A stretch of DNA of 59,698 nucleotides from Spirirestis rafaelensis WJT71-NPBG6 (GCA_019359015.1 JAHHID010000043.1:1-59698), one strand, 5' to 3'. Counted from the first letter of the stretch, positions 18,600-27,890 are shown. Notes: generated by a model from the letters alone, not told the origin. Made by a program: numbers and translations.

Positions 18600-18898
18600 T
18601 GGATTATAAATTACTGATTAGCCCAGAGGCAGAACTTGATATCGAAGAGGCTTTTGAGTGGTACGAAGAACACAATCCCGGATTGGGTTTTGAGTTTATA
18701 CGTGCAGTTGATAGCTGTATATCTTCTGTGGGACGCAATCTTTCAGGTTATCCTTTGGTACATAGAGAAGTTCGACGCGCTTTGATTCGTCGATTTACCT
18801 ACGGAATTTTTTACCTGATTGAAGAAGATAAAATTGTGATTCTTGCCTGTTTTCACGTGAAACGCGATCCGCAACAATGGCAACGTCGAAGTGATTGA
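18599..18898 (+). CDS. RelE/ParE superfamily toxin
   Basis: A 99-residue ParE/RelE-fold toxin: 'LLISPEAELDIEEAFEWYEEHNPGLG' is the N-terminal helical pair, and 'RRALIRRFTYGIFYLIEEDKIVILACFHVKRDPQQW' the central sheet and C-terminal segment with conserved Arg. Toxins of this type either cleave mRNA at the ribosome or poison gyrase; the sequence does not tell which. It is coupled to the antitoxin upstream. It appears complete. A hairpin terminator lies about 90 bp downstream. Confidence 0.87.
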   Translation: MDYKLLISPEAELDIEEAFEWYEEHNPGLGFEFIRAVDSCISSVGRNLSGYPLVHREVRRALIRRFTYGIFYLIEEDKIVILACFHVKRDPQQWQRRSD

Positions 18899-18987
18899 AT
18901 CGGATGAAGTTAAAAGCTTTCGCCAAAATTTAAATTGTCCGTCTCTATACAGCACAGAATATTGAAACGATTTTAGAAGAAGAATAG

Positions 18988-19023
18988 GCGATCGCATAAA
19001 GACAACATGCGATCGCTTTTTTT
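18988..19023 (+). terminator. Intrinsic terminator built from HIP1 palindromes
   Basis: GCGATCGCAT (18988-18997) and ATGCGATCGC (19007-19016) form a perfect 10-bp stem with a 9-nt loop, followed by seven T (19017-19023). It follows the toxin gene. Confidence 0.8.
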
Positions 19024-19226
19024 CAATGACAAATCTAAGCGGGAAAACAGAACCCGTAAATCATTTCCGTATTTGTACTGAGCTAAAAATCTTTAATAGT
19101 GCATATCTTAAAATATCCTGTTTCTATTGTGAGACGCTTTGCTTCTCACCAGAGAAAGTGCAATCTTATTAATGTGATTGAGAAACTCCACCCGATAGCG
19201 TGTAATCACCGAAAATTTATGTATCT

Positions 19227-20078
19227 ATGAAGCAAAAAAATAATTTTAGCTACTTCACTGCAATAGAAAGAATTTATCTATCATTTCCTGCAAAGTTTTT
19301 ATTAAATAAAAATTTACTGAAAGGTAAAATATTAGATTTTGGTTGTGGTTTTGGTAATGATGTTAAATTATTACAACAAAAAGGCTTTGATATTACAGGT
19401 TACGATCCTTATTATTTTCCTGAACTTCCTCATGACAAGTTTGATACAATAATTTGCTTTTATGTTTTAAATGTTTTGTTTCCGGAAGAACAAGCTAACG
19501 TTCTTATGGGAGTATCACACCTCTTAAAACCAGGAGGTAAGGCTTATTATGCAGTTAGAAGAGATATAAAAAAAGAAGGATTTCGAGAGCATTATATTCA
19601 TAAAAAGCCTACATATCAGTGTATTGTCAAACTTCCCTTTAATTCAATTAACTTAGACGATAATTGTGAAATTTACGAATATGTTCATTACAATCACCAA
19701 AGAAATTCAATCAATAATTGTATATTTTGTAATCCTTATACCCATCTAAGCTTACTAACGGAATCTGCCACAGCTTATGCAATGTTTGATGGTTATCCTG
19801 TAAATAAAGGTCACGTTTTGGTTATACCCAAACGCCATGTGAGTAATTATTTTGAGCTACCATTGAAAGAGCAATCTGCTTGCTGGCTGATGGTTAATAA
19901 AGTGCAAGAAATTCTCATCCAAAAATTTAAACCTGATGGTTTTAATGTGGGAATGAACATTAATCGAGATGCGGGTCAAAATATAATGCACGCGAGTATT
20001 CATATTATTCCTCGTTACAAAGGTGATACCGTCGCTGTTAAAGGGGGAATGCGATATGCGGTTCCTAAAAGAAAATAG
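19227..20078 (+). CDS. Methyltransferase-HIT domain fusion protein
   Basis: This 283-residue protein combines two domains. Residues about 10-125 are a class I SAM-dependent methyltransferase ('ILDFGCGFGNDVKLL' motif I, 'HDKFDTIICFYVLN', 'LLKPGGKAYYAV'). Residues about 165-283 are a HIT domain ('CIFCNPY', 'VNKGHVLVIPKRH', 'GMNINRDAGQNIMHASIHIIPRY'). HIT proteins hydrolyse or transfer nucleotides through His-x-His-x-His. Here the motif is H255-A-S257-I-H259, so the middle His, the usual nucleophile, is Ser. The HIT half may therefore bind nucleotides without hydrolysing them, or use other chemistry. The first residues are preceded by a weak ribosome site; the ATG at 19227 is supported by 'KQKNNFSYFTAIERIYLSFPAKFLL', a usual N-terminus for such methyltransferases. 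Substrate unknown. Confidence 0.85.
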   Translation: MKQKNNFSYFTAIERIYLSFPAKFLLNKNLLKGKILDFGCGFGNDVKLLQQKGFDITGYDPYYFPELPHDKFDTIICFYVLNVLFPEEQANVLMGVSHLLKPGGKAYYAVRRDIKKEGFREHYIHKKPTYQCIVKLPFNSINLDDNCEIYEYVHYNHQRNSINNCIFCNPYTHLSLLTESATAYAMFDGYPVNKGHVLVIPKRHVSNYFELPLKEQSACWLMVNKVQEILIQKFKPDGFNVGMNINRDAGQNIMHASIHIIPRYKGDTVAVKGGMRYAVPKRK

Positions 20079-20329
20079 TTTATAGGTTGTAGTGATTATA
20101 CTAAAAGTAAGGGCGATCGCCTTATACAAATCATACCCATAGCAGTATGTTTTGGATTCGTGAAAAAACAAGGTTGCCAATAAGTCGGTAATCTAAACTT
20201 TATTAAACAACCACAGCTTCGACGTTGGTAACGACAGCTTTTATTTCATAAGCAATCTAATGCCACTTAGTAAAGCTTCATATTTATTTATATGTCATTT
20301 GTCGGACATGATATCATTATTGAATCGAT

Positions 20330-21115
20330 TTATTCTGAGAGTAAAGTATTAGGATCGATGCCTTGAGATTGTAAATAGGCGATAAGTTTTTCTTTCTGCT
20401 GACGTTCTTGTTCAGCGCGTTGGTGTTCTTGTTCAGCACGTTCACGTTCTTGTTCTACCCTTTCTACTGCCCACGGCAACAAATTACCTGACTCATCCCA
20501 CCAGCGCAACCAGTAACCCGTTCTAGCTTCTTTTGTTCCTTGCCAAGTCCCTAAAAATAAGCTCATTGAATCAATCCAATGAAGTCCATCAGAATTAGGT
20601 TGCTGCAATTCATATCGCTTATTTTCGAGTTGGTAAAATTCTAATAACCCTCCATTTTGGTCAAAAATTACGTAAACGGGAACTTTGAGAATTTGCTCGT
20701 AGAAAAACCATTTTCCAGGGGGATAAGTTCGTTTAACTGAATATTCTCCCCCATCGCTATCAGAAAGAAATTCCATCACAATTGTGGGAATATCACCTTC
20801 TAAATTTGGTGTATAGCTTTTGCATTCTCCGAAATTTTGCCCGGAATTTTGATTAACAGTTGGAACATAAACCCAATCGGGTGCTTTAGCGATAAATTGT
20901 CCGTTTAAAGTAGCGCAAAGAGCAAAGTTTGACGCAATCAACATTTGAGGTTGAATAAATCCTGCAAGTTCTAAGCTTTCACGCAAAGCACCAGCCAAAA
21001 TTGGCTGTGATGTATTTTCCACAGGTTCATCCTCAAGTTGAAAATTCTCTGGTAAAGCTTCCCAAGAAATTACCAGTTCAGTCAAAGATTTTCCTTCACC
21101 GATTTGGGTTGCCAT
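20330..21115 (-). CDS. Uma2 family endonuclease-like protein
   Basis: This 261-residue protein belongs to the Uma2 family (PF05685), a PD-(D/E)XK-type nuclease fold that is highly expanded in cyanobacteria. Core motifs: 'KAPDWVYVP' (active-site Asp region), 'PTIVMEFLSDSDG' (Glu), 'KRTYPPGKWFFYEQILKVPVYVIFD' (catalytic Lys-like region). The C-terminus is a charged helix of repeated 'ERAEQE' units (about 220-245), typical of the longer members. Cellular role and substrate are unknown; it may be a nuclease or a decayed mobile-associated gene. It stands alone. Confidence 0.82.
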   Translation of the reverse strand: MATQIGEGKSLTELVISWEALPENFQLEDEPVENTSQPILAGALRESLELAGFIQPQMLIASNFALCATLNGQFIAKAPDWVYVPTVNQNSGQNFGECKSYTPNLEGDIPTIVMEFLSDSDGGEYSVKRTYPPGKWFFYEQILKVPVYVIFDQNGGLLEFYQLENKRYELQQPNSDGLHWIDSMSLFLGTWQGTKEARTGYWLRWWDESGNLLPWAVERVEQERERAEQEHQRAEQERQQKEKLIAYLQSQGIDPNTLLSE

Positions 21116-21278
21116 AAATGCTGCCTTTTGGTGGAATTGCTTTTATTTTATCGGGGTTTCACAAAGGTTTTTTCCCAAAATCTACGCATCGCATAACCTC
21201 TAGATGTGGTATTCGCACAATCCAAGAGTCAAAATAGAAAATACAGGCTTTGCCAAAAAAGCCTAGCTTTAAATAAGG

Positions 21279-24263
21279 ATGTCATCAGTGGTATTACAAG
21301 TAGAAAAAAGCACTTACGAAGCGAAAACTCAAGAAATCGCCAAACAGCTTTTAGCAGCGACGCAAGAAAATCGTTCTTTCTTCGCTTCTCTGCGCGATCA
21401 AATGCGCTGGGATGATAAATTGCTAGCTTGGGCGATGAGCAATCCTGGATTGCGGGTGCAGCTATTTCGCTTTATCGATACTTTACCTGCTTTACATAGT
21501 AAAGCAGAAATCGCGGCGCATTTACAAGAATATTTAGGTTCGGAGTCTGTAGAATTACCAGCGGCTCTCAAGGGAATGCTAAACTTTGCTAACCCTGATT
21601 CTATGCCGGGACAAGTTGCCGCGACAACTGTAGGGACAGCGGTTGAAACTCTAGCGCATAAATATATTTCTGGGGAAAATATTAAACAAGTCATCAAAAC
21701 CGTAGAGAGACTGCGTAAAGAAAAAATGGCTTTCACCATCGATTTGCTTGGTGAAGCGGTAATTACCGAAACTGAAGCGCAATCTTATCTTGACCGTTAT
21801 TTGGAATTAATGCAACAACTTGTGCAAGCATCCAAGAGTTGGAATAAAGTTCCGGCAATTGACGAAGCTGATGGTGAACTTGTTCGCATTCAGGTTTCTG
21901 TAAAGTTAACCGCGTTTTATTCGCAATTTGACCCGTTAGATGCTAATGGTAGTGAGGAGCGAGTCAGTTCGCGCATTCGCACTTTGTTGCGTCGTGCTAA
22001 AGATAGTGGTGCTTCTGTTCACTTTGATATGGAACAGTATGCTTATAAAGATTTAACTTTCAGCATCTTGAAAAAAATCTTGCTGGAAGAAGAGTTTAAG
22101 CAACGCACAGATATTGGAATGACAATTCAAGCATATCTGCGCGACAGTCAGGAAGATGCACGAAACTTGATTGCCTGGGCAAAACAGCGCGGTTATCCGA
22201 TTACAATTCGTTTGGTAAAAGGCGCATATTGGGATCAAGAAACTATCAAAGCTGCACAGAAGCATTGGCAACAACCAGTTTACAACGATAAGGCGGCAAC
22301 GGATGCGAATTTTGAAACGATAACTCAGTTGTTGCTGGAGAATCATCAATATGTGTATGCTGCCATTGGTAGTCATAATGTGCGATCGCAAGCAAAAGCG
22401 ATCGCCATAGCTGAAACTTTAAAAGTCCCCCGGCGTTGCTTTGAAATGCAAGTCCTTTACGGGATGGGTGATAAGCTAGCTTCAGCGTTAGTTGATAGGG
22501 GTTATCGAGTTCGGGTTTACTGTCCTTACGGTGAGTTGCTGCCAGGAATGGCGTATTTAATTCGTCGTTTGTTGGAGAATACGGCAAATAGTTCGTTTTT
22601 ACGGCAAAATCTGGAAAATAGCCCGGTTGAGGAGTTAATTGCTGCGCCAAATATGGAGATATATCACGCAGAGACGCAGAGACGCAGAGAGGAGGAGGAG
22701 GGTTTTGCTGCTGATACGGATTATGCTGAGGAGGAGGAAAGAAAGAAAGCGCAAGCTGCTTTTGAAGGTGTTCGTCAACAACTTGGGAAGACGTATCTAC
22801 CTTTGGTGAATGGGGAGTATGTGCAAACTCAGGAAGTTGTTGATTCTGTTAATCCGTCTAATTTCAGCGAAATAGTTGGGAAAATTGGGCTTCTGAGTGT
22901 AGAGCAAGCTGAACAAGCTATGAAAGCTGCAAAATCTGCTTTTCCTGCTTGGAGGAAAACTCCGGTGAAGCGACGCGCTGATATTTTGCGGAAGGCTGCT
23001 GATTTGATGGAACAACGCCGCGCTGAATTTTCGGCTTGGATTGTTTTGGAAGTCGGTAAGCCTGTGCGCGAAGCGGATGGTGAGGTTTCTGAGGCGATAG
23101 ATTTTTGTCGCTATTACGCGGATGAGATGGAACGGTTGGATAAAGGTGTTAATTACGACATTGTAGGGGAAACTAATCGTTATATTTATCATCCACGGGG
23201 AATTGCGGTAGTGATTTCACCTTGGAATTTTCCGTTGGCGATCGCTTGCGGTATGACTGTTGCTGCTTTGGTTGCGGGTAATTGCACGCTTCTCAAACCT
23301 GCGGAAACCTCTTCTGTAATTACGGCTAAGTTAACAGAAGTTTTGCTAGAAGCGGGAATCCCCAAAGGTGTCTTTCAATACCTTCCTGGTAAGGGTTCAC
23401 AAGTTGGTGCTTACTTGGTGAATCATGTTGATACTCATGTCATCGCTTTTACTGGTTCGCAAGAAGTTGGTTGTCGAATTTACGCAGAAGCGGCAATTCT
23501 TAAACCCGGTCAAAAGCACATGAAGCGTGTGATTGCGGAGATGGGCGGCAAGAATGCGATTATTGTCGATGAAAGTGCTGATTTAGACGCTGCTGTTGTC
23601 GGCGTTGTCCAATCGGCGTTTGGTTACAGCGGACAAAAATGTTCTGCTTGTTCGCGAGTAATTGTGGTTGAACCGATTTATAATACCTTTGTGGAGCGCT
23701 TTGTCGAAGCCACAAAATCGCTGAATATTGGCGAGGCTGAGTTACCAAGTACTCAAGTCGGACCTGTGATTGATGCTTCCGCACGCGATCGCATCCGCGA
23801 GTATATTGAAAAAGGACGCGCCGAGTCAAAAGCTGTTTTGGAAATGTCAGCTCCTGATCAAGGCTATTTTATCGGACCTGTCATCTTTAGCGAAGTATCG
23901 CCAGATTCAACAATTGCCCAACAAGAAATTTTTGGTCCAGTTGTGGCAGTAATTCGCGTAAAAGATTTTCAGCAAGCGTTGCAAGTTGCTAACGGTACAA
24001 ATTACGCTTTGACTGGAGGACTTTATTCGAGAACTCCCTCACACATTGAACAAGCGCAATCAGATTTTGAAGTCGGTAATTTGTACGTTAATCGTAATAT
24101 TACAGGTGCTATAGTTGCCCGACAACCGTTTGGTGGCTTCAAGCTTTCTGGAGTAGGTTCAAAAGCTGGGGGTCCCGATTACCTGTTACAATTCTTGGAA
24201 CCGCGCACGGTAACGGAAAATATTCAACGTCAAGGTTTTGCACCAATTGAGGGTGCAGATTAA
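21279..24263 (+). CDS. putA: Bifunctional proline dehydrogenase / glutamate semialdehyde dehydrogenase
   Basis: A 994-residue PutA-type enzyme that oxidises proline to glutamate: an FAD-dependent proline dehydrogenase (about residues 95-440; 'VSVKLTAFYSQ', 'RLVKGAYWDQE', 'RGYRVRVYCPYGELLPGMAYLIRRLLENTANSSF') followed by an NAD(P)+-dependent P5C dehydrogenase (about 510-980). The aldehyde dehydrogenase catalytic Glu is E754 ('EMGGKNA') and the nucleophile is C788 ('GYSGQKCSAC'). It lacks the DNA-binding N-terminus of enterobacterial PutA, so it is not a self-repressor. A linker insert at residues about 460-490 ('HAETQRRREEEEG') is encoded by an interspersed CTCTGCGT-type repeat. The enzyme is probably cytoplasmic or membrane-associated. 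ATG 21279 is preceded by AAGG. Confidence 0.95.
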   Translation: MSSVVLQVEKSTYEAKTQEIAKQLLAATQENRSFFASLRDQMRWDDKLLAWAMSNPGLRVQLFRFIDTLPALHSKAEIAAHLQEYLGSESVELPAALKGMLNFANPDSMPGQVAATTVGTAVETLAHKYISGENIKQVIKTVERLRKEKMAFTIDLLGEAVITETEAQSYLDRYLELMQQLVQASKSWNKVPAIDEADGELVRIQVSVKLTAFYSQFDPLDANGSEERVSSRIRTLLRRAKDSGASVHFDMEQYAYKDLTFSILKKILLEEEFKQRTDIGMTIQAYLRDSQEDARNLIAWAKQRGYPITIRLVKGAYWDQETIKAAQKHWQQPVYNDKAATDANFETITQLLLENHQYVYAAIGSHNVRSQAKAIAIAETLKVPRRCFEMQVLYGMGDKLASALVDRGYRVRVYCPYGELLPGMAYLIRRLLENTANSSFLRQNLENSPVEELIAAPNMEIYHAETQRRREEEEGFAADTDYAEEEERKKAQAAFEGVRQQLGKTYLPLVNGEYVQTQEVVDSVNPSNFSEIVGKIGLLSVEQAEQAMKAAKSAFPAWRKTPVKRRADILRKAADLMEQRRAEFSAWIVLEVGKPVREADGEVSEAIDFCRYYADEMERLDKGVNYDIVGETNRYIYHPRGIAVVISPWNFPLAIACGMTVAALVAGNCTLLKPAETSSVITAKLTEVLLEAGIPKGVFQYLPGKGSQVGAYLVNHVDTHVIAFTGSQEVGCRIYAEAAILKPGQKHMKRVIAEMGGKNAIIVDESADLDAAVVGVVQSAFGYSGQKCSACSRVIVVEPIYNTFVERFVEATKSLNIGEAELPSTQVGPVIDASARDRIREYIEKGRAESKAVLEMSAPDQGYFIGPVIFSEVSPDSTIAQQEIFGPVVAVIRVKDFQQALQVANGTNYALTGGLYSRTPSHIEQAQSDFEVGNLYVNRNITGAIVARQPFGGFKLSGVGSKAGGPDYLLQFLEPRTVTENIQRQGFAPIEGAD
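22664..22695. repeat. CTCTGCGT-family repeat inside putA
   Basis: The sequence is three units of ACGCAGAG, the reverse complement of CTCTGCGT, the family that appears between genes near 27680 and 35240 and in smc. It encodes 'HAETQRRRE' in the linker between the two catalytic domains. Confidence 0.85.
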
Positions 24264-24275
24264 TTGAGGTTTTTT

Positions 24276-24302
24276 AGGGTGGGCAAAGCCCACCTTATTT
24301 TA
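24276..24302. terminator. Hairpin terminator after putA
   Basis: AGGGTGGGC (24276-24284) pairs with GCCCACCTT (24288-24296) through one G-T wobble around a 3-base loop. TTATTTTAT follows and TTTTTT precedes, so it may work in both directions. Confidence 0.75.
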
Positions 24303-24335
24303 TAATCGAACCGCCAAGGATGCCAAGAGAGTTTG

Positions 24336-24776
24336 ATGAGTGATTTAGTTATTAGATTAGCCAATTTTTCTGAAGAGTTTTTGGAGATTAAAGCTATTAG
24401 AAAAGCCGTTTTTCAAGAGGAACAAAAAGTAGAAGAAGCTTTAGAGTTTGATGGGAAAGATGAAATATGTGAGCATTTAATTGCTTATTTAGATAAACAA
24501 GCTGTGGGAACCGCGAGGATAAGATATATAGATGATAAAACTGTAAAAATAGAAAGACTTGCTGTTTTATCTACAGCTAGAGGTCAAGGTATTGGTAAGA
24601 AAATTATGGAAGAGGCACTGTTAATTATAGCAAGCAAGGATATTGCAGAAGTTGTGATTAATGCCCAAGAGTATGTAAAAGCTTTATACTACAAATTGGG
24701 TTTTGCCCAAGAAGGAGAAATATTTATAGAAGCGGGTATTCCCCATGTAAAAATGAGAAAAAAGTTAAAGAGTTAG
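24336..24776 (+). CDS. GNAT family N-acetyltransferase
   Basis: A 146-residue GNAT acetyltransferase resembling ElaA/YjcF-type proteins ('RKAVFQEEQKVEEALEFDGKDE' N-terminus). The acetyl-CoA binding motif A reads 'IERLAVLSTARGQGIGKKIMEEA', with the R-G-x-G-x-G pattern; 'YYKLGFAQEGEIFIEAGIPHVKMRK' is the usual C-terminus. It transfers an acetyl group from acetyl-CoA to an unknown small-molecule or protein amine. ATG at 24336 is one codon inside an earlier TTG. Same strand as putA, but a terminator lies between, so probably a separate unit. Confidence 0.88.
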   Translation: MSDLVIRLANFSEEFLEIKAIRKAVFQEEQKVEEALEFDGKDEICEHLIAYLDKQAVGTARIRYIDDKTVKIERLAVLSTARGQGIGKKIMEEALLIIASKDIAEVVINAQEYVKALYYKLGFAQEGEIFIEAGIPHVKMRKKLKS

Positions 24777-24921
24777 GAGTCAGGACTTGGAGAGACGCAA
24801 GGAACCGAAGCGTCTGTACGGGAGTCAGGAGTCAGGAATTAAAAGTAAAAAATTAGGCTTTTATGTGAATTTATGATTTATAATTCTTCACTCTTAACTC
24901 ATCACTGAAGCGAAGCGATAT
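24777..24921. repeat. Interspersed repeats between the GNAT and GT39 genes
   Basis: Units of GAGTCAGGA (24775-24790 and 24824-24838) enclose a copy of the AGAGACGCAAGGAACCGAAG type at 24791-24820, whose ends AGAGACGC/GCGTCTGT are inverted. The same family lies near 32249-32276. Confidence 0.65.
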
Positions 24922-27606
24922 ATGGCTGCCCAAAATAAGCGAAATAAGTATAATAATCTACTGATTCTGGGGATAATTTGGCTGTTGGGTGCTTTATGCG
25001 ATCGCATTTGGTTTACGCTAGATCGCTCAATTCCAGCTTGGGATCAAGCAGATTACTTAACCGGCACGTTAACCTATTGGCAAGCGTTACAAAACCCTCA
25101 ATGGTCAGATGCAGAATGGTGGCAAAGTTTTTGGCTGCTATCTTCTAAAATACCGCCTTTAACTTACATTATTACAGCTTTTGTTCAGAATATCTTTGGC
25201 ACTGGCGCAGATCAAGCCACTTTAGTAATGCTGTTATTTAGTGGGATTTTGCTCTCGTCAGTCTATGGCTTGGGTAAAGTCCTATTTAACCAGTCTGTAG
25301 GTTTATGGGCAGCTGCATTATGTCAAATTTTACCCGGTCTTTATCGCCTGCGTTTAGAGTTTCTCTTAGATTATCCCCTCGCATCTGTCGTTACCTTAAG
25401 TTTTTATTGCCTCACAGCTTGGCAAGTCACAGGAGACAAGGAGACAAGGAGACAAGGAGACAGGGACACTATTCTTTCTCCCCCTGCTCCCCCTGCTCCC
25501 TCATCTTCCCCTGCTCTCCCCCATCCCCCCCTCCTCCCCTCCCTCCTCTGGGCAGTCGCTTTTGGTTTATCGTTAGGATTGGCGTTGTTAGTTAAGCAGA
25601 CTGCGTTATTCTTTTTATTAACGCCGATCGCTTGGGTAGGATTTACAATACTACGTCAACGACGTTGGAAACGTTTAGCACAGCTACTAGGTAGTTTATG
25701 CTTGTCGGTATTGCTGTTTGCACCTTGGTATCGCACCAATTGGCTACTCATCCTCACTTCTGGTAAGCGGGCAACATTAGATTCTGCTGTTGCTGAAGGT
25801 GATGCTTCTCTAAATACATTAGAAGCTTGGACTTATTATTGGCATCAATTACCCAATCAAGTTTCTTTACCTTTATTGCTTGTCCCTATATTTGGGTTAC
25901 TACTCTATTGGGGACATGTTAAGGAAGAAAGACTAGTAGACAAGGAGACTTGGAGACAAGGAGACTTGGAGACAAGGAGACTTGGAGACAAGGAGACTTG
26001 GAGAAATTTGCAAAATCCTTATCCCCCCCTCTCCCCCTCCCCCCCTCTTTCCCTCTCCCCATCTCCTCCCCTCTCCTACTCCCTAAAATGGTTAGCAATA
26101 TTTTGGGTAGGAAGTTATTTATTATCATCTCTCAACCCTAACAAAGACGATCGCTATGTATTACCCTACTTACCAGTACTGTCATTATTTTTAGCTTATG
26201 GGTTAACTTGTTCTCGTCATCTTTGGGGAAAGCGTACCCGTCTTTATACTGTTGGTTTGGCAATAATTTTGATGTTACTCAACTTGTTTCCTGTGGGAGG
26301 TATTTTGGGTAGTTGGATGACACAAACTTTAAGTCCAAAATCACAGCATTATCCTTATTTAGGACAGGAATTACCGCACCGACAAGTAATTGCCCAAATT
26401 ATCCAAACAGAACCCTATCTGCGTTCTACACTAGGAGTTTTGCCTTCTACGAGTGAAATTAACCAGCACAATTTAAATTATTATGGGGCATTAGAGAACT
26501 TTCAAGTTTACGGACGACAGGTAGGAACAAGAAAAAACTTTCTTGAGCAAGATAGGCGATCGCTTTCTTGGTTTCTCACCAAAACTGGCAATCAAGGTTC
26601 TATTCCAGAAACCCAAGCTGCCATAGTCGAAGCTGTGGAGACATCACCAGATTTCGAGTTAAATAAGTCTTGGAAGTTACCTAATCGGAATATTCTTAAA
26701 CTTTATCATCAAAAGCTGCCACCCGTAGAAGTTAAATCTCTATCGGCAAAAACTTCCCCTCGGATTATTCTATCACGAGTCACAGTACCCAAAAAAGCGC
26801 CGCCAGGAATACCTGTACCTGTAACTTATGAGTGGTCTGGCTCCTCGCAAGAGTTACAACAAGGTTTAGTATTATTAACTTGGCGAAACAGCGATAATTT
26901 AAAGTGCTTACACGACCACGGGATCGCGATGGGGGCTTTACATTCCACTTCAAATCAGCATTTATCGGTGATGGAAAGGATGGCGATGCTACCGAGTGCT
27001 GATACAGCACCAGGAATTTACACCTTAGAAGCAACTTATCTCAATCGAATTTCTGGCGAAACTTATCCTATCTTAGTGCCCAAAGTTACTTTGCAAATTG
27101 ACCCCCAAGCCACCGCTACACCAGCACCTGAGTTAGATTTAGTAACGCAATTACGCATATTAGGAGCTAATTTATCCAAGGGAGCATCGGCACTAGAGCA
27201 AATATTTGATGAAGTAGGACGTATCAATCAATACGACCCAAATCAGGATTATTTGGTACAAGGAAGATTAACTTTAGCATATAGATTAGAGCATATTGGC
27301 CAAAACCGTGATTGGGCGTATGCTTTAGGTTTAGCAAACGTATTGGAAAGACGAGTCAATGATGCGATCGCATCTTTAACTAAAGTAACTCAATTAGACC
27401 CAGAAAATCCCTACGCTTACGGCTATCTAGCATTTGTCCATCTCTACAATTGGCAACCAGCAGCAGCGGAAAAATCCCTACAACCTGCTTTAGCCAAAAA
27501 CCCTAACATAACTGAACTAAAAGCACTTTCAGCAGTTGCCTCCCTCATGCAAGGAAACATAATTAAAGCATGGCAGCTTTATCAAGAATTTAAGGGGAAT
27601 CGGTAA
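24922..27606 (+). CDS. Membrane glycosyltransferase (GT39/ArnT-like) with TPR tail
   Basis: An 894-residue polytopic membrane protein. Residues about 1-470 are an ArnT/PMT-type (GT39-like) glycosyltransferase with about a dozen helices; 'DRSIPAWDQADYLT' near residue 37 carries the Asp expected in the first extracytoplasmic loop. Residues about 490-780 form a soluble periplasmic region; residues about 800-894 contain TPR-like helices ('DAIASLTKVTQLDPENPYAYGYLAFVHL'). It should transfer a sugar from a polyprenyl-phosphate donor to a lipid or protein acceptor. Two inserts, residues about 170-209 ('GDKETRRQGDRD' then a proline-rich stretch) and about 338-387 ('DKETWRQGDLETRRLGD' then proline/serine-rich), are interspersed repeats translated in frame between helices. 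ATG 24922 gives 'MAAQNKRNKYNNLLILGIIWLLG'. Confidence 0.8.
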   Translation: MAAQNKRNKYNNLLILGIIWLLGALCDRIWFTLDRSIPAWDQADYLTGTLTYWQALQNPQWSDAEWWQSFWLLSSKIPPLTYIITAFVQNIFGTGADQATLVMLLFSGILLSSVYGLGKVLFNQSVGLWAAALCQILPGLYRLRLEFLLDYPLASVVTLSFYCLTAWQVTGDKETRRQGDRDTILSPPAPPAPSSSPALPHPPLLPSLLWAVAFGLSLGLALLVKQTALFFLLTPIAWVGFTILRQRRWKRLAQLLGSLCLSVLLFAPWYRTNWLLILTSGKRATLDSAVAEGDASLNTLEAWTYYWHQLPNQVSLPLLLVPIFGLLLYWGHVKEERLVDKETWRQGDLETRRLGDKETWRNLQNPYPPLSPSPPLSLSPSPPLSYSLKWLAIFWVGSYLLSSLNPNKDDRYVLPYLPVLSLFLAYGLTCSRHLWGKRTRLYTVGLAIILMLLNLFPVGGILGSWMTQTLSPKSQHYPYLGQELPHRQVIAQIIQTEPYLRSTLGVLPSTSEINQHNLNYYGALENFQVYGRQVGTRKNFLEQDRRSLSWFLTKTGNQGSIPETQAAIVEAVETSPDFELNKSWKLPNRNILKLYHQKLPPVEVKSLSAKTSPRIILSRVTVPKKAPPGIPVPVTYEWSGSSQELQQGLVLLTWRNSDNLKCLHDHGIAMGALHSTSNQHLSVMERMAMLPSADTAPGIYTLEATYLNRISGETYPILVPKVTLQIDPQATATPAPELDLVTQLRILGANLSKGASALEQIFDEVGRINQYDPNQDYLVQGRLTLAYRLEHIGQNRDWAYALGLANVLERRVNDAIASLTKVTQLDPENPYAYGYLAFVHLYNWQPAAAEKSLQPALAKNPNITELKALSAVASLMQGNIIKAWQLYQEFKGNR
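25430..25549. repeat. Interspersed repeat translated in the GT39 gene, copy 1
   Basis: Four GGAGACAA units followed by a C-rich tract (CCCCCTGCTCC type). The same two-part repeat lies between genes at 33745-33840. The 40 extra codons break a membrane-helix region yet leave the frame open. Confidence 0.8.
25936..26082. repeat. Interspersed repeat translated in the GT39 gene, copy 2
   Basis: GGAGACTTGGAGACAA units run to about 26010, followed by CTCCCCCTC-type sequence. About 49 codons are added in frame in the next extramembrane loop. Confidence 0.8.
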
Positions 27607-27741
27607 TGGCTAATGGGCAATGGGAATTAAACAAGTTTACTCTCTTCCCGCTCTAAAATTACCTATCTTTTCTTTCTCTGTGCCTCTGCGTCTCTGCGTG
27701 AGATAAAAAATATTTCGGTATTCTTCCACCGGGAAAGGAGT

Positions 27742-27857
27742 AATACCGTTTCACTTTAAAGTTGATACAAATGGGCAGCAGGGGGAGCAGGGGAGGCAGG
27801 GGGGCAGGGGGAGAGCAGGAAAAAGAATTTGTATCATGAATTTCGTGAAATGGTATA
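27742..27857. mobile_element. MITE-like element with about 31-bp imperfect inverted ends
   Basis: The left end AATACCGTTTCACTTTAAAG...GATACAAAT and the right end, reversed, TATACCATTTCACGAAATTC...GATACAAAT agree over most of 31 bp. The interior is a G-rich tandem tract. It lies between the GT39 gene and the sensor kinase. Confidence 0.6.
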
Positions 27858-27890
27858 AGAAAGTAATGCGCCTTCTAATAGAGTTCTTTC

